DNA of 64,000 bases from Aquicella lusitana (lineage in GTDB: Bacteria; Pseudomonadota; Gammaproteobacteria; DSM-16500), in assembly GCF_902459475.1 (NCBI RefSeq), contig NZ_LR699114.1, forward strand, positions 558,001 through 622,000. The letters are read 5' to 3'. Position 1 is the stretch's first letter. Every line of letters starts with the position of its first letter. Below the pieces are notes generated by a model. That model was not told where the DNA came from, searched no databases, and saw nothing but the letters and a program-made list of their open reading frames with translations. This document shows positions 34,768 through 42,557 of the stretch, piece by piece. The translations under genes were made by a program, and so were the position numbers.

Positions 34768-36213
34768 TTATTCACCATTCGCAACGCTTTGACATTTAAG
34801 TTTAATTGAATGCATCGGGATACCTACCAGTCCATGTCTTGCACCGGATGTCACCGAATGAATGGCTAAAGCATTCGGAACAGTATGCAATATTTCAGCT
34901 TCGCCTTCCTGGTTAACAAGGGCTGCTAAAATCCTGAAGACATAGTTGCCGGGTGGAAGCAGTGGTAACTGAAAAATGAACTTGACTGAAAATGTGTCTC
35001 CCTGATCAACCTCAAAAGGTTGATTACGTGTAATCAGATAAGAATTATCTGAAAAGAGGATCTGGCCGAGCCGATCCAATACCTGGAAGCTAACAACAGG
35101 CGAGTTGAGTCTGGATTCAGCCTTCACCTGAACAGTTAGTTTTACTGTCTCACCGCCTATCATTTGAGAAAAGGGTTCTTCTTTTTCATTGGTGAGGGTA
35201 ACGCTCAAGATGGTTGCTCCCCCTTTATCTTGACTGGCAATGGCGTCAAAAACAGGGATCTTGAGAGTGCTATCCGATATGAGACGGGTTGGATTCGCTG
35301 ATCTGGCATCCTTGAGATGCTGCGTTTGAGATTGGCTTAATGCCGGTTGCCCAAGGACAATCACGGGCTTTTCATTTTCATTCGAGCCTGCTTGCAAAGA
35401 TTCATTTTCATTTGAAGAGACGTTTTTTGTGTGGCTAGTATGATCTTTATCCAGATACGCTTTTGCCACTTTGAGTGCTGGGCCAACCGCTTTAATAGTA
35501 CCTTGCTCAAGCCATACGGCGTTTTGACAAAGGGACAAGACGTCATTTATAGAATGCGAAACGAATAGAAATGTTCCTTTTTTAAGAAAAGCACGGATGA
35601 AATTCATACACTTCTGGATGAAAAAAACATCGCCAACGGCTAAAGCTTCATCTGTGATAATAATATCTGCATCCACATGTGCCATGATTGCAAAGCCAAG
35701 TCTTGAGATCATGCCGCTGGAATAGGTTTTAACGGGTTGATTAATAAATTCCCCCAGTTCAGCGAATTCAACGATAGACTGATAGCGCTCGTGGATTTTT
35801 TTTCTTGTTAAACCTAATAAGGTGGCTTTAATGTAAATATTTTCCTTGCCGGTAAACTCGCCGTTGAAGCCGCTGCCATAATCGAGGATAGCGACTTTGC
35901 CATCAATCTCTACATGTCCCGTGGAAGGACGTAAATTACCAGAGATAATTTTAAGCAAAGTGGATTTACCGCTTCCATTTACGCCAACAAAACCCCAGCT
36001 TTCTCCTTTGCGAATATCAAGCGAAATGTTGTTTAATGCGTAAAAGTCGCGGTAATTTGGTGATTCCTGTTTTTCATTCCATTCAGATTTGGAAGGCAAA
36101 AGAGTTGTTAATAATCCCCTTACGGTAGTAACAAGCCGATCTCGTGGGGAATTCCAGAGCCGGTAGATTTTGGAAACACCATTGACGCGAACAGCAAAAT
36201 CATCCGAGACCAT
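34768..36213 (-). CDS. wzt: Wzt-type O-antigen ABC transporter ATPase with C-terminal carbohydrate-binding domain (copy 1)
   Basis: This 481-residue polysaccharide exporter ATPase has Walker A G-V-N-G-S-G-K-S-T near 75, the signature Y-S-S-G-M near 165 and Walker B I-I-I-T-D-E-A near 182. A long C-terminal Wzt_C domain (about 330-480) recognises the polymer end. ATG 36213 overlaps the previous stop by one base (TAATG), and the first TTG upstream is not needed. No Wzm permease lies next to it; the only one seen is at 53482-54339. Confidence 0.9.
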   Translation of the reverse strand: MVSDDFAVRVNGVSKIYRLWNSPRDRLVTTVRGLLTTLLPSKSEWNEKQESPNYRDFYALNNISLDIRKGESWGFVGVNGSGKSTLLKIISGNLRPSTGHVEIDGKVAILDYGSGFNGEFTGKENIYIKATLLGLTRKKIHERYQSIVEFAELGEFINQPVKTYSSGMISRLGFAIMAHVDADIIITDEALAVGDVFFIQKCMNFIRAFLKKGTFLFVSHSINDVLSLCQNAVWLEQGTIKAVGPALKVAKAYLDKDHTSHTKNVSSNENESLQAGSNENEKPVIVLGQPALSQSQTQHLKDARSANPTRLISDSTLKIPVFDAIASQDKGGATILSVTLTNEKEEPFSQMIGGETVKLTVQVKAESRLNSPVVSFQVLDRLGQILFSDNSYLITRNQPFEVDQGDTFSVKFIFQLPLLPPGNYVFRILAALVNQEGEAEILHTVPNALAIHSVTSGARHGLVGIPMHSIKLKCQSVANGE

Positions 36214-37460
36214 TAAAAACCCCAATTGCCTATTCTAGCCAAACTTCTAGGTATCATTCTGGTTAACCGCTTAAGGATAGAGGAATGATCCGCGCTGATT
36301 TGGCGGGTTTGCATTGTTTCAAGGTAAAAATTCGCAAGCCGGTGGGCATTATTTAAAATGGACAAAGTGGATTTTGCCGCTGCAACTTTTGTTTTTATCG
36401 GTGTGGTTTTCAATACATTTTGCAATTCTGCTTTAAATCCGGATTTTTCGACGCCTTTTAAATCGATAGCAACGCCATATCTTTTTAAAAGCCAATAATC
36501 AAAAACAACTTCTTCGTTAATTAATACGGGCAAATGTGCATCCAGATAATCGGCAATCCTGCCAGAATAACAGGATTTGACGTATTCCGGCTTAAAATGA
36601 CTATATCTTTGTCCAAATCCTTCATATCCTCCGGAGATAATTCCAAAATCATATTGAGGAAGTTCATGAATCAGCTGTTCCGCCGGCAAACTGTCATGAA
36701 TGTGTAAATAGGGGTTATTGCGCTCAAGCTCTAAAAACTGTGCATAATCCCGTTCAAAATTGACGTTTGGATCGAGATGATGATCTTTTCGATAAGACCA
36801 TGGCGGATAAATATGAAAGTGAATATGCTGGTTTAAGATGAGTTTAACGAGTTCTAAATAGCAGCAATCATACATACCATATGTTTCCAGGCTGATTGTT
36901 CCTACAGAAACAATATGGATCTCGTCGCTGGACGTTTTAGGAGTTAAGACCGGACGGTCATTCCAGCAATATTCAGGGAAGAAAATGATTTGGGGTGGAA
37001 TCTTGAGATGGTCCAATCGTTCTGCGCATTTGACTTGTAAATCTCGCGCGCAGAACCCATCCGCCAATGCTAAAGCCTCTTTGGTAGTGCTATAGCGTTC
37101 TGGACAATAATCCATTAACGAGGGGGAAAAGACGTCATTGAGATCAATGACAACGGGTGCAACTTTGTCATGGCAAAATAGCAGAACATAATCGTCAATT
37201 GCACCTGAAAATACATGAACAAGCCGCGGAGCCAGCATTTTGGCGTATTTATGGGCTTTTTTGGCAGATTTAACTTCCAAAAAAAAGTCAAAATGGCCAT
37301 CGGGTTTAAATGGGGTTGAATTATAATAGAGTAAGCCTACCACCCAGCCAAGTGATTTTAAAGCATGAGCCATTTTAATTTCTCTTTGCCGTAGTTGAGA
37401 AGTGACAAAGAGTATTGATTTATTAGTTCGCAATTGTTTAGCGGCAGCAAAAAAATCCAT
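36213..37460 (-). CDS. GT-B-fold glycosyltransferase (GT4-like)
   Basis: The roughly 415-residue product has two Rossmann-like halves without membrane segments. Features are I-L-F-V-T-S-Q-L near residue 15, V-S-V-G-T-I-S-L near 185 as the start of the C-terminal nucleotide-binding domain, and a C-terminal helical tail. The start at 37460 is preferred because AGGA lies 7 bp before it; ATG 37475 has none. It heads the CDP-sugar operon. Family membership is weakly resolved: no complete E-x7-E motif is evident, so the exact GT class is uncertain. Confidence 0.65.
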   Translation of the reverse strand: MDFFAAAKQLRTNKSILFVTSQLRQREIKMAHALKSLGWVVGLLYYNSTPFKPDGHFDFFLEVKSAKKAHKYAKMLAPRLVHVFSGAIDDYVLLFCHDKVAPVVIDLNDVFSPSLMDYCPERYSTTKEALALADGFCARDLQVKCAERLDHLKIPPQIIFFPEYCWNDRPVLTPKTSSDEIHIVSVGTISLETYGMYDCCYLELVKLILNQHIHFHIYPPWSYRKDHHLDPNVNFERDYAQFLELERNNPYLHIHDSLPAEQLIHELPQYDFGIISGGYEGFGQRYSHFKPEYVKSCYSGRIADYLDAHLPVLINEEVVFDYWLLKRYGVAIDLKGVEKSGFKAELQNVLKTTPIKTKVAAAKSTLSILNNAHRLANFYLETMQTRQISADHSSILKRLTRMIPRSLARIGNWGF

Positions 37461-37475
37461 TTTATTTCCTGACAT

Positions 37476-37819
37476 AAATGATCATTGTGACATCCAATTC
37501 AAACTAACCCCTTTAATTGCACATTCCCTGGAGTATAAAGGATTCATCTCTTAAAATAACGAGACAGCAAGTTGATAACAGTAATGCTTATGTATTACCC
37601 CTTGTAAAAATTTGTGTAATAAAATTGCGCTTATAATAAAGTTAACGCTTTGTTTGTGTCAATTAGAATAAGTAGTTTGCCGTATTAAATTAACTAGGTT
37701 TACTGCCTGTTTTTTTCTTTACATTTGCAAATTAATTAATGGAGGTTGGACGAACTCTAGATGGTATTCATTTGTCACTTCATGGCGTTTCGATAAAATT
37801 ATGGTCATTTTAAAGTGAG
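37476..37819. other. Intergenic region with operon promoter
   Basis: 344 bp separate two same-strand genes. It contains the strong minus-strand promoter at 37633-37662 and a leader of about 150 nt. I see no obvious terminator for the upstream methyltransferase and no ORF. Confidence 0.45.
37633..37662 (-). promoter_or_regulatory. Sigma70-type promoter for the CDP-sugar/Wzt operon
   Basis: Minus strand: TTGACA (37657-37662), 18-bp spacer, TATTAT (37633-37638). The 12 bp TAATTGACACAA around the -35 are identical to the promoter at 20163-20192 with the same spacer and -10, suggesting shared control of two polysaccharide units. Confidence 0.7.
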
Positions 37820-38614
37820 TTAAAAAACCGGGCGATCGCCTTGCCAGGAAGCTTTAGCCAAAACCGTCCATCCGAAACGAGTATTCAATAAATTAAATTT
37901 GAATAACCAATCAAAACAATTCATGACGAATGAGACAAAACTACTGTTGCCTTGTTCTTGTTGTTTTGCATCGTTAAGGATGGACTCGCCTCTTAAAATA
38001 AAAGCTAATCGATATAAATTATGAAAAGGAAAGCCAGCACATGCAGTTTTTTCAACTTTATAACCCGCTTGTGTCAACTCATTTTCCAACATCTTGGCAG
38101 TGTAGTGTTTTCTATGGCCTACTTGATGGTCAAAGCTAGACATGGGTCCACCTGGTACACTAACCACAAGCGTGGCATTGTTTTGTAAAAATTTACCGGC
38201 ATTATTTAAAAAGATGACTGGTTCATCCAGGTGTTCAAGTACTTCAGAACAGATAGCGTGCGTAGCCCATTCCCGATGGGGAGCGGGAGGCTCGTATTGC
38301 TGAGTGCACAAATCAGCTTGAAAAAAAATCCCTTGAGGCAGGCTTTGTTTAGCAATTTCTAATCCAACAAAGCTATTGTCTGTTCCCTTGAGCTGGATAT
38401 TGCTATAGCAGTTTGAAAAATACTTTAACAACCTTCCTGTTCCGCAGCCGATATCTATTAGTTTGGCAGGAGACGAGGTTTGATGATTGAGGCCAATTAA
38501 TCGCTCAAGGCATTTCCAGCGATATCTGACTGCTGGCGTATTGAAATAGATATCTTTGGACAATTCTTGCCAATGACTATCCCAATTATCAGCTTTTGGA
38601 GAATTTTCCAGCAT
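37820..38614 (-). CDS. Class I SAM methyltransferase
   Basis: This is a methyltransferase of about 264 residues with motif I L-I-D-I-G-C-G-T-G-R-L-L near residue 50 and the acidic motif C-S-E-V-L-E-H-L-D-E-P near 125. G-H-R-K-H-Y-T resembles the segment after the core in glycolipid methyltransferases. ATG 38614 has AAGGA upstream; the longer frame to 38668 does not. It is divergent from the next methyltransferase. Confidence 0.75.
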   Translation of the reverse strand: MLENSPKADNWDSHWQELSKDIYFNTPAVRYRWKCLERLIGLNHQTSSPAKLIDIGCGTGRLLKYFSNCYSNIQLKGTDNSFVGLEIAKQSLPQGIFFQADLCTQQYEPPAPHREWATHAICSEVLEHLDEPVIFLNNAGKFLQNNATLVVSVPGGPMSSFDHQVGHRKHYTAKMLENELTQAGYKVEKTACAGFPFHNLYRLAFILRGESILNDAKQQEQGNSSFVSFVMNCFDWLFKFNLLNTRFGWTVLAKASWQGDRPVF

Positions 38615-38742
38615 ATATCGCTCATCCTTAAGTTTAAAACCAAAAATTATAGAAGAATCAGGATGCAATGTATATTTGTTTTGGTTTATTTCAGGTACGA
38701 GGATGTTTTGTGGAGGGATACTGGTGAAGAGTCAATTTGTCT

Positions 38743-38751
38743 GATAATATT
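38743..38751 (+). promoter_or_regulatory. Extended -10 promoter of the 38769 operon
   Basis: TGATAATAT 18 bp before the gene resembles an extended -10. The same element and surrounding sequence recur at 45270-45278 in the decayed duplicate block, supporting its relevance. The -35 is poor. Confidence 0.45.
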
Positions 38752-38768
38752 TCCACGCAATAAGGACA

Positions 38769-39767
38769 ATGGCAGGCGATAATATGGAAATTGCAGATAA
38801 TTTGGATATAAGACCAGCCGATTTAACTTTGGTATTTTCTTACCTTAAGCGGCAAGCATGCCCTGGCTGTTTTGCAGCTTCTAGAGAGGGCACTTTAGAA
38901 GTGCAATCTGCTCCCGCCGCGGAGGAACTTCCCATCAACCAGCATGGAAAATTCCTTTCTGGTTATACAAACCAACGGGTTTTCTTTTCTTACTTTCGTT
39001 GTTCTGCGTGTGAATTACTTTATTGCCCAATTTATTTTACCCAAGAACAGCTGGATAGTTTATACAAAAGCCAGTTAGAAAATATGGCAGAAGTTCCATT
39101 ACCTGCTCGAGAGCGCACTCAAAAAGCCTATTATCAACTGCTTGAAAAATATCATACGCCCACAGGAGGATATCTTGAAATCGGTGCCGATATTGGCCTT
39201 TTTGCCAAATTTGTTTCGATAAGCCCGAAGGTAGATAAATTATTTTTATATGAGCCTAATTGTGAAGTACATGAAATCCTGGCGCATCAGATAGGAAACA
39301 AGCCTCACAAAATAATAACTAAAAATTACAGTGCTGCAGATATTGAGCCAGAAACGATCAGCACAGCTGTCATTATTCACGCGCTGGATCACATTTTGGA
39401 GCCTCGGCAATTAATGCGGGATATTTACCTTAACTTAAAGCCGGGCGGCGTTGTATTTATCGTCACGCATGACGAATCATCCTTATTGGCACGCCTTTTA
39501 GGGAAAAAATGGCCACCATTTACTTTGCAGCATCCCCAACTCTTTAAACCCACGACCATTCAAGCTTTATTAAAAGCCGAAGGATTTGATATTTTAGCTA
39601 GTGAAAAAACAGCAAATTATTTTCCACTGACGCATTTTATTAAAGGTGGATTGACTGCAATAGGATTAGATAAAATTCCTGTACCGGCCTTGCCCAAGTT
39701 CATTCTCCCTATAAAGCTAGGTAATATAGCTACTATTGCACAAAAGCCGTTGGACGCAATGTCATGA
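38769..39767 (+). CDS. Zinc-ribbon class I SAM methyltransferase
   Basis: This is a 332-residue protein whose first 85 residues hold a metal-binding pair (C-P-G-C near 31-34; C-S-A-C near 78-81). A SAM domain follows with Y-L-E-I-G-A-D-I-G-L near 129, a variant of motif I lacking the usual second glycine pattern. L-N-L-K-P-G-G-V-V-F-I is the common post-motif strand. It heads a plus-strand unit of five overlapping or closely spaced genes. ATG 38784 preceded by AGGCG is an alternative start. Confidence 0.65.
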   Translation: MAGDNMEIADNLDIRPADLTLVFSYLKRQACPGCFAASREGTLEVQSAPAAEELPINQHGKFLSGYTNQRVFFSYFRCSACELLYCPIYFTQEQLDSLYKSQLENMAEVPLPARERTQKAYYQLLEKYHTPTGGYLEIGADIGLFAKFVSISPKVDKLFLYEPNCEVHEILAHQIGNKPHKIITKNYSAADIEPETISTAVIIHALDHILEPRQLMRDIYLNLKPGGVVFIVTHDESSLLARLLGKKWPPFTLQHPQLFKPTTIQALLKAEGFDILASEKTANYFPLTHFIKGGLTAIGLDKIPVPALPKFILPIKLGNIATIAQKPLDAMS

Positions 39768-40294
39768 TAAATGGAATAGATTTTTCAATGGATTATTCTA
39801 TTCAAATTACCCTTGTAGCTTGTCTTTTTTTTCCTTTCTTATTAATGATTCTGGCAAGAATACCAAAATTTACTGGAAGAAACGCCGCGCAATTTTTTCT
39901 GAGTTTTATTATGACAACATTAGGTTGGATAATCGCATTAGGGTTGCTCATTACGAAAAATAGCAGTGGATTTGGTTGGGCAAGCTTTTTTTTATACGGC
40001 GCGTTAATGCTCATATACCTTGAAATTTGGGGGCTGCTATCCCGTGGTTATACTATAGGATTATTACTGACTTTCTATAAGGCAAAAAAATCACTTACCG
40101 CGGAAGAATTAGCTAATTTATATCGGGGTGGTCATGGCCTGGATTGGTTGATAAAGCATCGGCTTGCGGGATTAATATCCACAAAATTGATTAAATTACA
40201 TGACAATAAAGTGACCCTTACCATCAGAGGAAGGATAGTTGCGTTTTTATATAAGTTATCTGTGTTATTTTTAGGTTTGAGGTATTCAGGATAA
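39764..40294 (+). CDS. Membrane protein with C-terminal winged-helix-like domain, unknown function (A)
   Basis: This is a 176-residue protein with three predicted membrane helices (about residues 9-30, 42-62, 71-95) and a charged cytoplasmic tail whose pattern (L-T-A-E-E-L-A, then I-S-T-K-L-I, L-T-I-R-G-R) resembles a winged helix. It overlaps its neighbours by 4 bp (ATGA) upstream and 1 bp downstream. The next gene encodes a protein of the same plan. Function is unknown; the coupled position between a methyltransferase and an AglD-like protein suggests a role in lipid-linked glycan handling. Confidence 0.6.
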   Translation: MINGIDFSMDYSIQITLVACLFFPFLLMILARIPKFTGRNAAQFFLSFIMTTLGWIIALGLLITKNSSGFGWASFFLYGALMLIYLEIWGLLSRGYTIGLLLTFYKAKKSLTAEELANLYRGGHGLDWLIKHRLAGLISTKLIKLHDNKVTLTIRGRIVAFLYKLSVLFLGLRYSG

Positions 40295-40782
40295 TGGAAT
40301 TAAATTTAAGTTTAAGCTTAATATGCTTCGGAATTTATTTAATTCTTACACCGCTATTACTTCGTCTAACGAGAAATATTTCACCTTCTATGCTAGTTTG
40401 CGGTCATGCCTTGTTGATCTATATTTTCGCGTTGGGCTTGATAGCCATCAAGGGATTATCTATCAATTTTTTTTCCTTTTCTTCCTTTTATTGGTTTTTA
40501 ACGCTAAGTTTCTTGATGATTTTTGGAGCAATATATAAGTCAATTTCGTTGCGTATGATGTTACATCTGCTTAAAAAACCAGATTACACGGATGAATATA
40601 ATGAAATTTTAAAGAATTACATAAGAAACCAAAGCTATCAAAACCGTATTGATATCTTAATTGAGAAAGAGTGGATTGAGAAATATGATGATGTTTCTTT
40701 TAAATTGACTAAAAATGGCCAGAGATTTGCGCGAAAATTATTAATGATGCAACAACTATTTTACATCAAGGAAAGTGGCTAA
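40294..40782 (+). CDS. Membrane protein with C-terminal winged-helix-like domain, unknown function (B)
   Basis: This is a 162-residue protein with three or four predicted helices in the first 90 residues and a C-terminal charged domain containing R-I-D-I-L-I-E-K-E-W-I-E and L-T-K-N-G-Q-R-F-A, typical of a winged-helix wing. Architecture and length match the preceding gene, but sequence identity is low. A paired membrane-anchored regulator or complex is possible. I do not recognise a family. Confidence 0.58.
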   Translation: MELNLSLSLICFGIYLILTPLLLRLTRNISPSMLVCGHALLIYIFALGLIAIKGLSINFFSFSSFYWFLTLSFLMIFGAIYKSISLRMMLHLLKKPDYTDEYNEILKNYIRNQSYQNRIDILIEKEWIEKYDDVSFKLTKNGQRFARKLLMMQQLFYIKESG

Positions 40783-40799
40783 TCATTAGGAGAAGCAGT

Positions 40800-41816
40800 T
40801 TGAAAATACTAAAATTGCTCATCTGTTTTACTGTCAGTGGCGTTTGCCTACTTCTCATTTTTAGGAAAGTTGACGTAAATGAAGTGTCGCATTTGTTGTC
40901 AAATATAAGTTATATATGGTTATTGATAGGTACCATTATTGGTGTATTGAAAATGTGGATGACTGGATTCCGTTGGCGTTATTTGGTTCCACTTCGCAAC
41001 AGATTGACTGCTATGCATAGCTTTTATTTTTATTCTATTGGCACCATGATTAATATGGTATTACCCTTCAGAATTGGCGATATTTTAAGGGCTAGGCTAA
41101 TAGCGGAAACTTTAAAAATTCCTAACACAAATGTGCTAGGAACGATTGCCCGAGAACACATTATGGATTTGGTGTTACTCTGTAGTTTATTGTTAGGTTG
41201 CTTAACCATCTATTCTTATCGTTTACCTAGTCAGGTCATCTCTACCGTAAATACTTTTCTCACTATTGTCGCTGTTGTATTCGGGGCCGCTTTTTTGCTT
41301 AAAAAAAATAATTTTCTAATGGCGAAGTTAAAAAAGTTAAATAGTTTAACGCTGCCTAAGCCACTATTATTTTTTTCCGGAATGCTCACCAATTTTTATT
41401 CTGGTTTTTTTCAGCTAGGCGATTTAAAAAATATTACCAAAATGTTCGGCATGTCCGTTTGTATTTGGATTGCGCAAGGATTTTGGATATACACATTGCT
41501 TTGTTCATTGGGAATCGCTGGAAGCTACCAATTAGGAGTCGAAGCAACTGTTGCTCTGATGATCATGATGGGGATTGCTGTGATGATTCCAGCTTCGCCA
41601 GGGTACATAGGCACTTTTCATTTAATGGTTATTTTAGGTTTGACCCAAATGGGTGTGCCAAAATCCGTATCACTATCGTATGCCATCCTTGCCCATGCTC
41701 ACGCAGTAGGTGTGGCTGTCTTAATGGGAATATATAGTCTTTGGAAAGGAAATATTAAATTATCATTTTATTTTAATTTAACGGATAAATCTGCGGCAAT
41801 ACAAGAGGTCCTATGA
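40800..41816 (+). CDS. Lysylphosphatidylglycerol synthase-like/AglD-type flippase-like membrane protein
   Basis: The 338-residue polytopic protein has about eight helices of the UPF0104/LPG_synthase_TM type, with motifs W-R-Y-L-V-P, M-V-L-P-F-R-I-G-D-I-L-R and P-A-S-P-G-Y-I-G-T-F-H. The catalytic cytosolic domain of true MprF is absent. It starts with TTG preceded by AGGAG at 7 bp. The family is often linked to lipid-linked sugar transfer or flipping in archaeal and bacterial glycan loci. It overlaps the GT2 gene by 4 bp. Confidence 0.75.
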   Translation: MKILKLLICFTVSGVCLLLIFRKVDVNEVSHLLSNISYIWLLIGTIIGVLKMWMTGFRWRYLVPLRNRLTAMHSFYFYSIGTMINMVLPFRIGDILRARLIAETLKIPNTNVLGTIAREHIMDLVLLCSLLLGCLTIYSYRLPSQVISTVNTFLTIVAVVFGAAFLLKKNNFLMAKLKKLNSLTLPKPLLFFSGMLTNFYSGFFQLGDLKNITKMFGMSVCIWIAQGFWIYTLLCSLGIAGSYQLGVEATVALMIMMGIAVMIPASPGYIGTFHLMVILGLTQMGVPKSVSLSYAILAHAHAVGVAVLMGIYSLWKGNIKLSFYFNLTDKSAAIQEVL

Positions 41817-42517
41817 CAGATATCAGTTTTATCGTAACTTGCTACAATGAAGAAAAGCATGTTATTGGAGCGATTGAAACAGTTCATAAAGTGGCGACTT
41901 TTTTAGGGTTAACACATGAAATTCTTGTTTTTGACGATGCTTCAAAGGATGGCACGTCAGCCGTGGTGAAAGCATATATGCAACAATTTCCTCATGTCCC
42001 TGTCCAACTATACCAGAATAAAACAAATAAAGGCGTTGCTTATAATTTTGTTGAGGGTGCTTTTCAAGGTAAAGGCAAATATTGTCGTCTTATATGCGGT
42101 GATAATATTGAATCGATTGAGACGCATACAACGATTCTTAAAGCCATAGGTCAAGCGGATATGGTAATACCTTTTTACAGGGTAATAGAAGGACGTACTT
42201 TATTGAGGCATCTGATTTCTAAAGGTTTTACTCGGGTAGTTAATTTAATTAGCGGTTTTTCAATTAAATATTATAATGGATGCCCAGTTTTTAAACGCAC
42301 TGATATTATGCGTTGGCATGTTGAGGCGACCGGGCTTGGTTATCAGGCCGAATTGATTATTCGGTTGTTGAGACAGGGCAAAAGTTATATTGAAGTGGCT
42401 GTAGACGGTTTTGATCGTGAAGGATCTGTTTCATTTCGCTTAAGAAATGTTTTATCGGTTTGCCATTCAATAGTTAAAATTTCTCTATCAAGGCTTCGGG
42501 TGGCTGTATTGAAATAA
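41813..42517 (+). CDS. Family 2 glycosyltransferase (DPM1-like, soluble)
   Basis: The 234-residue GT-A domain has F-I-V-T-C-Y-N-E-E near residue 6, F-D-D-A-S-K-D-G-T near 44 and G-D-N-I-E near 101 as the metal-site region. It has no membrane helices. It probably makes a polyprenyl-phosphate sugar used by the GT-C-like protein nearby. A decayed copy lies at 45534-45993. Confidence 0.78.
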   Translation: MTDISFIVTCYNEEKHVIGAIETVHKVATFLGLTHEILVFDDASKDGTSAVVKAYMQQFPHVPVQLYQNKTNKGVAYNFVEGAFQGKGKYCRLICGDNIESIETHTTILKAIGQADMVIPFYRVIEGRTLLRHLISKGFTRVVNLISGFSIKYYNGCPVFKRTDIMRWHVEATGLGYQAELIIRLLRQGKSYIEVAVDGFDREGSVSFRLRNVLSVCHSIVKISLSRLRVAVLK

Positions 42518-42557
42518 ACAGTATTGGTTTAAAAATTTGATGCGTCCTATTTTTTAA

